Shown: positions 6,871-13,834 of the stretch, one piece after another | How positions within the stretch are numbered: position 1 is the stretch's first letter | Layout of the letters: every line of letters starts with the position of its first letter | Source of the DNA: SIG710 sp045595425 | GTDB lineage: Bacteria > Bacillota > Clostridia > Oscillospirales > CAG-272 | Assembly: GCA_045595425.1 (NCBI GenBank) | Contig: JAZOAL010000110.1 | Location: 1 to 15,187, forward strand | Direction: 5' to 3' | DNA: 15,187 bases | Program-made: the position numbers and the translations under genes | The notes under the pieces: model-generated | Told to the model about the DNA's origin: nothing | Seen by the model: the letters and a program-made list of their open reading frames with translations, nothing else | The model's database searches: none

Positions 6871-8027
6871 TGAAGGATATTTATTTTGACAACAGTGCAA
6901 CAACAGCCCTCTCCGATGCCGCAAAATCGGCAATGAAGGAAGCAATGGAGATATACGGCAACCCCTCCTCACTTCATTCTGCAGGGCTTGCTGCGGAAAA
7001 GATAATAAGAGAGGCTCGCAAGAATATAGGAGAAGCTCTCGGCATAAGAGCCCTTAAAGATTCACAGCTCATCTTCACCTCCTGCGGAAGCGAAGCAAGC
7101 AATCTGGCTGTTTTCGGCACTGTCTATGCCAAGACGCGCAGAACAGCAAACAAAATAATCACCACCGACAGCGAGCATCCCTCACTTGAAAATCCCATAA
7201 GACGTCTTGAAGAAAACGGCTCTAAAATCGTCCGCATACCCACCAGATGCGGTGTGCTCGATATGGAAATGCTGGAAAAAGAGGCGGAAGGAGTCCTTTT
7301 TGCAAGCCTTATGATGGTAAACAACGAAACCGGCGCGGTCTATGATGTTGAAAGAGCCTTTAAAACGATAAAAGCGAAAAGCCCCGACGCAGTCACTCAC
7401 TGCGATGCGGTTCAAGGATTTTTGAAACGCCGATTTACCGTATCTTCCCTCGGCGTCGATCTTATCACCCTCAGCGCCCATAAGATCCATGGCCCTAAAG
7501 GCATCGGCGCACTTTATATCGACCCCGATATCATCAAAAAGAAAAAGATCATTCCCTATATGCTCGGCGGCGGACAGGAATACGGTCTCCGATCCGGTAC
7601 CGAGAACACGATAGGCATAGCAGGCTTTGGCGCGGCGGCAAAGGAAGGATTCGCAAATATCGGCAGATCTATCGAGGATATGAGGGCTGTTCGCTCTCAT
7701 ATCATTGAAAATCTTCCAAAGGAGATCAGAATTAACTCTCCCGAAGGCGAAACCGCTCCACATATCGTCAATATCACTCTGCCTCATATTAAAAGCGAAA
7801 CAATGCTTCATTATCTCTCATCGAAGGGAATCTTTGTTTCCAGCGGCTCGGCATGCTCTTCCCATTCCTCTCTGCCAAGCCGTGCACTGCTCGCCTTTGG
7901 TCTTACTCCAAAGGACGCCGATTGCTCCCTTCGCATCAGCCTATCCGAAAACAACACGACAGAAGAGGCAAATGCACTCTGCACCGCCCTCTCGGAAGGC
8001 TTGAATACTCTCGTAAGAATCAAATAG
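6870..8027 (+). CDS. nifS: Cysteine desulfurase, NifS/IscS family
   Basis: PLP-dependent enzyme that removes sulfur from L-cysteine as a protein persulfide for Fe-S clusters, tRNA thiolation or cofactors. 385 residues, usual length. IYFDNSATT (4-12); GNPSSLHSAG (30-39); TSCGSEASNLA (70-80); SEHPS with PLP-stacking His103; HCDAVQ with Asp179; SAHKIHGPKG with Schiff-base Lys205; GGGQEYGLRSGTEN (233-246); catalytic Cys329 in SSGSACSSHSS. The ATG overlaps the previous stop (ATAATG, one shared base) and lacks a strong ribosome site, suggesting translational coupling. Neither iscU nor thiI follows, so its sulfur acceptor cannot be inferred here; the symbol denotes the family only. It is the last gene before the terminator at 8032. 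Confidence 0.95.
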   Translation: MKDIYFDNSATTALSDAAKSAMKEAMEIYGNPSSLHSAGLAAEKIIREARKNIGEALGIRALKDSQLIFTSCGSEASNLAVFGTVYAKTRRTANKIITTDSEHPSLENPIRRLEENGSKIVRIPTRCGVLDMEMLEKEAEGVLFASLMMVNNETGAVYDVERAFKTIKAKSPDAVTHCDAVQGFLKRRFTVSSLGVDLITLSAHKIHGPKGIGALYIDPDIIKKKKIIPYMLGGGQEYGLRSGTENTIGIAGFGAAAKEGFANIGRSIEDMRAVRSHIIENLPKEIRINSPEGETAPHIVNITLPHIKSETMLHYLSSKGIFVSSGSACSSHSSLPSRALLAFGLTPKDADCSLRISLSENNTTEEANALCTALSEGLNTLVRIK

Positions 8028-8031
8028 CTTT

Positions 8032-8073
8032 AAAACGGTTTGTGTGCACGCTCTCACATAAACCGTTTTTTAT
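8032..8073 (+). terminator. Rho-independent terminator of the murD-nifS operon
   Basis: 15-bp stem with one G-U pair (8032-8046 with 8055-8069), 8-nt loop, and a T-run at 8066-8071 followed by ATATAT. Starts 4 nt after the nifS stop. The A-rich left arm means it could also work on the minus strand for the ATPase transcript. Confidence 0.9.
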
Positions 8074-8106
8074 ATATTCTCCTAAATAAAATCATAAATC
8101 TCATGC

Positions 8107-8195
8107 AAACAATAATTTATCTGTGAGACGAACGGAGGCAACCTTAGCCTTCCCCAGCGGGGAAGGCTAAATAACGCGCCAATAAATTACTGTTT
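8107..8195. repeat. MITE-like element with AT-rich terminal inverted repeats
   Basis: 89-bp segment bounded by 14-bp imperfect terminal inverted repeats (8107-8120 and 8182-8195, 13 of 14 matching). Its core is a perfect 12-bp hairpin (8144-8155 with 8159-8170) and an AGC loop. The left border is identical to the reverse complement of 101-115; the core matches the hairpin at 15080-15098, which has the same AGC loop. It lies between the convergent nifS and ATPase genes. No ORF and no clear target-site duplication were seen. Confidence 0.6.
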
Positions 8196-8220
8196 TTCAG
8201 AGTTCGCGATCTCGTTTGTT

Positions 8221-10896
8221 TTAATAAGAGGCATTCTTTGAGCCCGAAAGGCGCAGAAAGGCTTTGCGAACAAAGTCGACAGGAAAAACCATAAGTGCCA
8301 AAACCAATGTTGCCTTGAGTTCTTCAAAGGTCAGAGGAGCGGTTCTGAGAACGCTTCCCCCAAGGTATATAAAAAGGATCTGTATCGCTGCGATAAACAG
8401 CATTATAAGTATAAATATCTTATTCTTCGCCAGCCCTTCAAAAAGGTTAAGGCTGTCGGTTCGTGCGCAAAGACAATTGAAAACGCTGGCAAAAATAAAC
8501 AGCGCAAAAAATGCCGTCAGCAGATATATATTGTTCTCATCATATCGAAAGAAAGAGGTTATTGCGGGAATCTTAAGAAAGGCAAGGCAGAGCAGGATCG
8601 TAAAAAGTCCCATTGTGATCATTTCCCCCACCATATAGCGGTTGAGTATTGCCTCATCCCGTCTTTTCGGCTTTTCCTTCATATATTCTTCCTTTGCGTG
8701 CTCACCTGCAAAGGCAAGACCGCCCAGAGTATCCATGATTATATTTATCCAGAGCATCTGAACAACTGTCACCGGTGCGTCAAAGCCGATAAAAGGGCCT
8801 ATCATCGAAACCCCGACAGCACAAAAATTCATAGTAAGCTGAAGAGTTATAAATTTTCTGATATTCTTGAAAATTCCCCTTCCATAAAGAACGGCACGGG
8901 CAATAGAAGCAAGATTGTTGTCCAGAATAATGATATCGCCCGCCTCCTTTGCAACCTGTGTTCCGCTGCCCATGGCAAATCCGATGTCGGCACGTCGCAG
9001 GGCAGGCGCATCGTTGATGCCGTCCCCTGTCATCCCTACCACAAGATCTGCTTCCTGCGCAACTCTCACAAGACGGCTTTTGTCGGATGGAAGAGCCCTT
9101 GCCACAACACCGATACGCGGAAGCAGCTCTCTGAGCTTAATGTCGCCGAGCCTTGCCAGCTCCGCACTCGTTATACATATGTCAACGCCATCCCCAAGTA
9201 TACCGCTCTCCGCCGCTATGCTTGAAGCCGTTTCGATATTGTCTCCTGTCACCATGACAACATGGATACCTGCACCGCGCAGACGCGAAACAGAGCTCGC
9301 CGCCTCTTTTCTAACCCTATCCGCAAGGTGCACAGCACCAATGAGTGTTAGAGTCATATCCTTTGAGGGCATCGAGCCGCTCTCCGCAATCAGCACAACA
9401 CGTCCTCCTCTTGAAGTCAGCTCTCCTATCTGACGCTCAAATCGAACAAGATTAAACGGTGCGGTGCTTCCGTCCGAGCGCAAGCATGTACGCACATAAG
9501 GCAAAAGCTTTTCGGGTGCGCCTTTTATAAGTATTCGGTTTTCCGAGCCGCCGAGCTTTACCGCCGAAAACTTCTTTGCGCTGTCAAAGGGAAGGTGCCA
9601 TTCGATTTTCACGTCCGAAAAATCCTTTGCATATCCCGAAACGCCCTGAGTGAGAGCTATATCTGTCATGTTGCCGCCAAGTGCATGCTGCTTTTCATCA
9701 AGCTTTGAAGAGGTATTAAAAAGCCCCGAAAGGGCAAAAAAACGCATAATTTTATCCTTTTTAGTCCCATTATGAGCCTGAATAACGGTGCCGTCTCCGA
9801 GGATATACTCCTTCACGGCAAGGCGCCCCTCTGTGAGAGTTCCCGTCTTGTCGGTAAAAAGAATGTTCATGCTCCCCGCCGCCTCAATTCCGACAGGCTT
9901 TCTCACAAGAACATTGTCTCTGACCATCTTTTTGATATTTGCCGAGAGCACCACAGCTATCATCATAGGCAGTCCCTCAGGCACGGCAACAACGATCACG
10001 GTAAGCCCCAAGGTAAAAGCATGAAGAAGCTTTGAAAAAAGATACCGAACATCCCCCAGCTTCATAAATATAAGTGCAGGATGCAGACCGCTGTCAAGGA
10101 TAAAGCTGTTGATAAGATATGCAAGCGCAACGAGGATCGCGGCAATATAACCGAGACGGCTTATAGTCGACGCCAGTTTTGCAAGGCGCAAACGGAGAGG
10201 GCTTTCTCTCGTCTGCTGTTGAACCTCCCTTGAGATCCCACCGAGGAATGTGGCATCGCCAACCACCGAGACCCTCGCCTCCCCTTCACCGGAAACTATA
10301 TTGCAACCGCCGAGAAGAGCATAAGGCAAAGATGGATCAAGTGCTATTGCCCCCTCCTCTCTCCCCGAAAACGGCTCCTTTTGCACCTCTCTGTTCTCCC
10401 CCGTCATGGCTGACTGATCAACGCCAAGCGTTCCCGAAAGCAGAACACAGTCGGCAGGTATCTTTTCTCCCGCTCCGAGGAGAATTATATCCCCCACCAC
10501 GATCTCGGTCACAGGTATCTCGCAGATTTTGCCTTCCCTTCTCACTCTGCTCATCCTCTGCTCGCTCTCCTCGCTGAGCCTTGCAAACGCCGCCTCACTC
10601 CCGTATTCAGACATAGTGGAAATAAATGTTGCGAGAAAGACCGAAACACCTATGCCCACCGTTTCATAAATGTCACCTCCGCGGAAAAGAAAAAGAATGT
10701 TCAAAAGCAGAGCACCAAGAAGTATCCTTATTACCGGATCTCCTAAATTTGATGCAAATTGGCGTAAAAAAGAGCGTTTTTTTGCCGCAGTAAGTCTGTT
10801 TTCACCGTATTTTTCACGGGAGCTTGCCACCTCTGCGGCACTCAGTCCCCGCTGTATACTTTTTTTAGCAGTGACCCTTGTTTTTTCATTTACCAT
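8221..10896 (-). CDS. Calcium-type P-type ATPase (P2B-like)
   Basis: 891-residue integral membrane cation pump, most like bacterial and PMCA-type Ca2+-transporting ATPases. In order: cation-ATPase N domain (15-60); M1-M2 (about 55-95); actuator loop with GEKIPADC (143-150) and TGEN (165-168); M4 VAVPEGLP (303-310); phosphorylation site DKTGTLT (Asp349); nucleotide-binding KGAPE (459-463); TGDN (550-553); hinge GDGINDAPAL (624-633); M5-M6 with Asn690 and MLWINIIMDT (714-723, Asn718, Asp722); four further C-terminal segments. The M5 position three after Asn690 is Ala where SERCA pumps have Glu, a P2B trait implying one Ca2+ site. No calmodulin-binding tail. Start MVNEK follows GGAGGG with short spacing; longer in-frame starts lack one. 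Ca2+ export is the likely role; other divalent cations are possible. Confidence 0.92.
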   Translation of the reverse strand: MVNEKTRVTAKKSIQRGLSAAEVASSREKYGENRLTAAKKRSFLRQFASNLGDPVIRILLGALLLNILFLFRGGDIYETVGIGVSVFLATFISTMSEYGSEAAFARLSEESEQRMSRVRREGKICEIPVTEIVVGDIILLGAGEKIPADCVLLSGTLGVDQSAMTGENREVQKEPFSGREEGAIALDPSLPYALLGGCNIVSGEGEARVSVVGDATFLGGISREVQQQTRESPLRLRLAKLASTISRLGYIAAILVALAYLINSFILDSGLHPALIFMKLGDVRYLFSKLLHAFTLGLTVIVVAVPEGLPMMIAVVLSANIKKMVRDNVLVRKPVGIEAAGSMNILFTDKTGTLTEGRLAVKEYILGDGTVIQAHNGTKKDKIMRFFALSGLFNTSSKLDEKQHALGGNMTDIALTQGVSGYAKDFSDVKIEWHLPFDSAKKFSAVKLGGSENRILIKGAPEKLLPYVRTCLRSDGSTAPFNLVRFERQIGELTSRGGRVVLIAESGSMPSKDMTLTLIGAVHLADRVRKEAASSVSRLRGAGIHVVMVTGDNIETASSIAAESGILGDGVDICITSAELARLGDIKLRELLPRIGVVARALPSDKSRLVRVAQEADLVVGMTGDGINDAPALRRADIGFAMGSGTQVAKEAGDIIILDNNLASIARAVLYGRGIFKNIRKFITLQLTMNFCAVGVSMIGPFIGFDAPVTVVQMLWINIIMDTLGGLAFAGEHAKEEYMKEKPKRRDEAILNRYMVGEMITMGLFTILLCLAFLKIPAITSFFRYDENNIYLLTAFFALFIFASVFNCLCARTDSLNLFEGLAKNKIFILIMLFIAAIQILFIYLGGSVLRTAPLTFEELKATLVLALMVFPVDFVRKAFLRLSGSKNASY

Positions 10897-10917
10897 AGTG
10901 CCCTCCGACTCATCTTT

Positions 10918-10945
10918 TTTATATAAATATGAATATCGGCGGCAA
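10918..10945 (-). promoter_or_regulatory. Candidate promoter of the ATPase gene
   Basis: Minus strand: -35 TTGCCG (10940-10945), 16-nt spacer, -10 TATAAA (10918-10923). An alternative pair is TTGCGT (10952-10957) with TATTCA (10930-10935), also 16 nt. Both are moderate matches in AT-rich DNA. Confidence 0.35.
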
Positions 10946-10984
10946 AAAATCACGCAAAGAAAAGATCCGAAATGAAATTATCTC

Positions 10985-11012
10985 TTGACAAATAAATAAT
11001 TTGTGATATAAT
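10985..11012 (+). promoter_or_regulatory. Strong sigma-A promoter of the tRNA region
   Basis: Consensus -35 TTGACA (10985-10990), 16-nt spacer, consensus -10 TATAAT (11007-11012). Transcription start expected near 11019, leaving a leader of about 75 nt before tRNA-Ser that would be removed by processing. Confidence 0.82.
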
Positions 11013-11094
11013 ATATAATGTTTTGAAGCGTGTAACGAAAATTTCATCTATCCAAAGATTTATGAAAAGATCTTCGAAGCGTCAAATTGAATAC

Positions 11095-11183
11095 GGAGGC
11101 ATATCGAAGCGGTCATAACGAGCCGGTCTTGAAAACCGTTTGGGGGCAACCCCACGGGGGTTCGAATCCCTCTGCCTCCGCCA
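11095..11183 (+). tRNA. tRNA-Ser (UGA)
   Basis: Class II tRNA of 89 nt with encoded CCA. Acceptor GGAGGCA pairs with TGCCTCC; the D arm has a TCG/CGA stem; the anticodon loop CTTGAAA has UGA at 11130-11132; the long variable arm GGGGGCAACCCC is typical of serine tRNAs; the T arm has the TTCGAAT loop. The anticodon stem has one C-T mismatch at its base. Reads UCA and, with wobble, other UCN codons. Confidence 0.95.
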
Positions 11184-11184
11184 A

Positions 11185-11216
11185 AAGCGGAGCTTTCGAG
11201 CTCCGCTTAGTATTTT
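11185..11216 (+). terminator. Hairpin directly after tRNA-Ser
   Basis: 10-bp perfect stem (11185-11194 with 11199-11208) with a TTCG loop, starting 2 nt after the CCA end and followed by AGTATTTTAAAT. It probably terminates or processes the tRNA-Ser transcript, so the next tRNA-like gene may depend on read-through. Confidence 0.7.
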
Positions 11217-11220
11217 AAAT

Positions 11221-11293
11221 ACCACATTAGCTCAGCGGATAGAGCGTCCCTGTTAGAAAGGGTTGGTCGCGAGTTCAAATCTCGCATGTGAAT
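11221..11293 (+). tRNA. Atypical class I tRNA-like gene, anticodon UAG
   Basis: A full cloverleaf can be drawn. Acceptor positions 3-7 (CACAT) pair with ATGTG but positions 1 and 2 face A-A and C-A mismatches. U8-A9 are present. The D stem is GCTC/GAGC with A14 and the conserved GG in the loop. The anticodon stem has 4 of 5 pairs around loop GTTAGAA, with U33 and UAG at 34-36 (11254-11256). The variable loop is 5 nt, the T stem GCGAG/CTCGC is perfect, and the loop is TTCAAAT. No CCA is encoded. UAG nominally reads CUA (Leu), yet bacterial leucine tRNAs have a long variable arm. A decaying pseudogene, or a tRNA with a non-translational role, seems likelier than a normal leucine tRNA. Confidence 0.6.
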
Positions 11294-11327
11294 TTTTCTC
11301 ACTTACGTGATTTATATAAAGAATAAT

Positions 11328-11366
11328 ACCAAGCCTATAAAATCATAAGGCTTGGTGTTTTGTTAT
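11328..11366 (+). terminator. Terminator of the tRNA transcript
   Basis: 9-bp perfect stem ACCAAGCCT/AGGCTTGGT (11328-11336 with 11348-11356), 11-nt AT-rich loop, followed by GTTTTGTTAT. About 35 nt after the tRNA-like gene. Confidence 0.75.
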
Positions 11367-11447
11367 AGGGGGATGCAGTGGATTATAATAAATTTTGAGG
11401 TGAAACCGACATTTATTATAGAACCATCACCATCTAAAGCTTTTTGG

Positions 11448-11474
11448 AACCACCAGTACTGCTGGTGGTTTTCG
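11448..11474 (+). repeat. Hairpin resembling an IS200/IS605-type end or a terminator
   Basis: Perfect 9-bp stem AACCACCAG/CTGGTGGTT (11448-11456 with 11462-11470) with a 5-nt loop, followed by TTTCGTCTTG. It could be a second plus-strand terminator. The GAACCACCAG motif and the related GAACCATCACC just upstream (11421) recall subterminal hairpins of IS200/IS605-like elements in gut Firmicutes, but no transposase is present. The two options cannot be told apart by eye. Confidence 0.4.
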
Positions 11475-11479
11475 TCTTG

Positions 11480-11513
11480 CAACAAAACAGCCGGCCCAGA
11501 ACTTGAGCCGGCT
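11480..11513 (-). terminator. Rho-independent terminator of the deo-cdd operon
   Basis: 7-bp GC-rich stem AGCCGGC/GCCGGCT (11489-11495 with 11507-11513). On the minus strand it is followed by TGTTTTGTTGC, a U-rich tail. It starts 4 nt beyond the cdd stop codon. Confidence 0.85.
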
Positions 11514-11517
11514 AATT

Positions 11518-11916
11518 TTATTTCAGATCAAATCCGAGGGGGAGGAGGTCTCCGAGGGTATGGACTTCAAATTTCTCACTGCTCCCGATAAGTATCTCAA
11601 AATTCTTATCGCAAAATTCGCTCATAACCTGCCTGCAAACACCGCAGGGAGTGCAGAGCGACTGCGGCTTTTCGTTTGCCCTTCCTCCCACAACGGCAAT
11701 TCGCTTGAAAGCATTCTCACCTGCATTTAACGCAGTGAAAAAAGCAACTCTTTCGGCGCAGACTGTGGGCGAAAATGACGCGTTTTCAATATTGCAGCCC
11801 GTATAAACCTTGCCACTGCCACATAGCAGTGCCGCCCCCACCGCAAAGCCCGAATAGGGGCTGTAAGAGTGTTTACGCGCCTCCTCAGCGGCAAGCATCA
11901 GTTCATTATCGGTCAA
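11518..11916 (-). CDS. cdd: Cytidine deaminase
   Basis: Zinc-dependent deaminase converting cytidine and deoxycytidine to uridine and deoxyuridine. 132 residues, the small tetrameric type. YSPYSGFAVGAAL (18-30), TGCNIENASF (39-48), zinc ligand Cys53 and catalytic Glu55 in VCAERVAFF, and the zinc pair Cys91 and Cys94 in TPCGVCRQ. The start is TTG at 11916: a complete GGAGGTGAT ribosome site (11924-11932, inside the end of deoB) is 5 nt before it, and the first in-frame ATG would be too far and cut the first helix. It begins one base after the deoB stop, so it is the translationally coupled last gene of the operon. Confidence 0.96.
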   Translation of the reverse strand: MTDNELMLAAEEARKHSYSPYSGFAVGAALLCGSGKVYTGCNIENASFSPTVCAERVAFFTALNAGENAFKRIAVVGGRANEKPQSLCTPCGVCRQVMSEFCDKNFEILIGSSEKFEVHTLGDLLPLGFDLK

Positions 11917-11917
11917 T

Positions 11918-13078
11918 TTAAATCACCTCCGAAGCGAAGCTTTTACCTTCGCAGTCAAAATTCACATTTAAAAGATCGGTAACAGTCGCCGCAATATCGC
12001 AGAAGCATTTTCTCGTGCCGAGGGAGACGGGCAAAATGTCCTTACCGTAAACGAGAAGCGGAACATACTCTCGAGTGTGATCGGTGCTTATATCTCCGGG
12101 ATCACAGCCATGGTCAGCGGTTATTATCAGCATGTCGCCATCGCCGAGCCTCCCAAGAAGCGTCGGAAGAAATTCATCAAAGGCATTCAGTGCCAGGGCA
12201 TAACCCGAAGCATTGTTTCTATGCCCGTAAACAGAATCAAAATCAACAAGATTTATAAAGCAAAGTCCGTTAAAATCACGCTCCGAAAGAGAGTCACTAA
12301 TCTGCATACCCTCATCATTGCCGTGAGTAATAAAAGCTTCCGTAACACCGCGCGAAGCAAATATATCCGAGATCTTCCCTACTGCAAGAACATCCTTTCC
12401 GCTCTCCTTCAGAGCGTCAAGCATCGTCCTTCCCGTGGGCTCAAGACTGAAATCGCGGCGGTTGGCGGTTCTCTTAAAATTCCCTTCCTTGCCCACAAAG
12501 GGACGGGCAATAACCCTGCCAACTGCATGATTTCCGCAAAGAATTTTTCTCGCAAGTCTGCAATATTCATAAAGTGTTTTCACAGGAACGACACCCTCGT
12601 GTGCGGCGATCTGAAAAACGCTGTCTGCCGAGGTATAAACTATGAGATCACCCGTGCGCAGATGCTCTCCACCATAGTCGCGGATAACTTCTGTACCCGA
12701 ATATGGCTTGTTGCAAAGAGCCCTTCTGCCCGTCTGCTTCTCAAATTCATCAAGGATCTCTCTCGGAAATCCATCGGGGTAGGTGGGCAAAGGATCATTT
12801 GATATGAGACCTGCGAGCTCCCAGTGACCGATAGTGGTGTCCTTGCCATTGGATCTTTCCGCCATTCTTCCGTATGCGGCTTTGGGGGCATCCACTGCTC
12901 CAAGATAGGAAAGCCCTTCAATATTTCCAAGGCCGAGCGAAAGAAGATGTGGTATTCTCAGCTCACCTGTTTTGTAAAGACTGCCGAGTGTCGAAGTACC
13001 CTTGTCACCGAATTTATCCGCATCGGGAAGCTCGCCCGCCCCAAGGCTGTCAAGGACAATGAGAAATATTCTTTTCAT
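11918..13078 (-). CDS. deoB: Phosphopentomutase
   Basis: Manganese-dependent mutase of the alkaline phosphatase superfamily that interconverts (deoxy)ribose-1-phosphate and (deoxy)ribose-5-phosphate, linking DeoD to DeoC. 386 residues, normal length. Metal-binding Asp10 in FLIVLDSLGAGELPDA (5-20); KDTTIGHWE (79-87) with the phosphorylated threonine, probably Thr81; YTSADSVFQIAAHE; GKISDIFASRG; the metal-binding ITADHGCDPGD and STDHTREYVPLL near the C-terminus. The start MKRIFL matches the family N-terminus; its ribosome site (CGGAT, close to the ATG) is weak, so translation is probably coupled to deoD, whose stop is 19 nt upstream. Upstream in-frame codons would overlap deoD without gaining conserved sequence. 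Confidence 0.96.
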   Translation of the reverse strand: MKRIFLIVLDSLGAGELPDADKFGDKGTSTLGSLYKTGELRIPHLLSLGLGNIEGLSYLGAVDAPKAAYGRMAERSNGKDTTIGHWELAGLISNDPLPTYPDGFPREILDEFEKQTGRRALCNKPYSGTEVIRDYGGEHLRTGDLIVYTSADSVFQIAAHEGVVPVKTLYEYCRLARKILCGNHAVGRVIARPFVGKEGNFKRTANRRDFSLEPTGRTMLDALKESGKDVLAVGKISDIFASRGVTEAFITHGNDEGMQISDSLSERDFNGLCFINLVDFDSVYGHRNNASGYALALNAFDEFLPTLLGRLGDGDMLIITADHGCDPGDISTDHTREYVPLLVYGKDILPVSLGTRKCFCDIAATVTDLLNVNFDCEGKSFASEVI

Positions 13079-13097
13079 TTTATCCGAAAGATACAAA

Positions 13098-13823
13098 TTA
13101 TTTTTCCTCCATTCGCAGAGCAATGTCGAGAGCAACCTCCATCATATCGGTGAAACTGTTCTGGCGGGCATCCGAATCGAGAGATTCACCCGTAACTATG
13201 CTGTCGGAAATAGTGCAGATGGCAAGTGCGCGTTTGCCGCTCCTTGCCGCTGTGCAGTAGAGTGCCGCGGCTTCCATTTCAACTGCCATAACGCCCATTT
13301 TTGCCCAAACAAGTGAAGCATTTTCATCGTCATTATAGAATGTGTCCGAGGAGAGAATATTTCCCACATGGAAGTTAAGAGAACGCTCTCGCGCACACCT
13401 GACTGCCTCTTCAAGAAGCTCGAAGCTTGCCGCAGGCGCAAATGTGCCTGGCAGACCGTATTGATTTATAAAATTGGAATTTGTGCAGGCACCCATGCCG
13501 ATAACGAGGTCTCGCACCTTTATTCCCTCATGAAGAGCTCCGGCAGAGCCAACGCGCAAAATATTTTCAACTCCGAAAAAGTTAAAAAGCTCATAGCTGT
13601 AAATGCCGATTGAGGGCATACCCATTCCGCTCGCCATTACAGAGACCTTCCTGCCCTTATAAGTGCCTGTATAGCCTTGAACTCCGCGAACATTATTGAC
13701 AAGCACAGCGTTTTCGAGAAAATTTTCTGCAATAAATTTTGATCTCAGCGGATCGCCGGGCATAAGAACAGTCTTGCCGAAATCACCGGGCTCTGCCTTA
13801 ATATGTGGTGTAGGGTAGTTCAT
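13098..13823 (-). CDS. deoD: Purine nucleoside phosphorylase, DeoD type
   Basis: Phosphorolyses purine (deoxy)nucleosides to the free base and (deoxy)ribose-1-phosphate. 241 residues, of the hexameric bacterial type rather than the trimeric PNP. TPHIKAEPGDFG (5-16, His7 reaches the neighbouring active site), MPGDPLR (21-27) and RVGSAGAL (90-97) for phosphate, SSDTFY (158-163), VEMEAAALY (181-189) for ribose, and ISDSIVTGE with the catalytic Asp207. An AAGGAGGT site lies 5 nt before ATG 13823. The start is 11 nt after deoC stop. Its sugar phosphate product feeds deoB, the next gene. Confidence 0.96.
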   Translation of the reverse strand: MNYPTPHIKAEPGDFGKTVLMPGDPLRSKFIAENFLENAVLVNNVRGVQGYTGTYKGRKVSVMASGMGMPSIGIYSYELFNFFGVENILRVGSAGALHEGIKVRDLVIGMGACTNSNFINQYGLPGTFAPAASFELLEEAVRCARERSLNFHVGNILSSDTFYNDDENASLVWAKMGVMAVEMEAAALYCTAARSGKRALAICTISDSIVTGESLDSDARQNSFTDMMEVALDIALRMEEK

Positions 13824-13834
13824 AAATTACCTCC

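Noticed and set aside
8221..10896. Plus-strand open frames inside the ATPase gene
   Set aside because: All are antisense to conserved P-type ATPase motifs with no independent signals.
11221..11293. Amber suppressor tRNA
   Set aside because: The anticodon is 5'-UAG-3', which pairs with CUA. A suppressor of UAG codons needs anticodon CUA. An Asn GUU reading would need a badly paired anticodon stem.
11352..11591. Small plus-strand ORF of 79 codons
   Set aside because: It runs through two hairpins and the start of the antisense cdd region and lacks a ribosome site; a translated repeat or terminator region rather than a gene.
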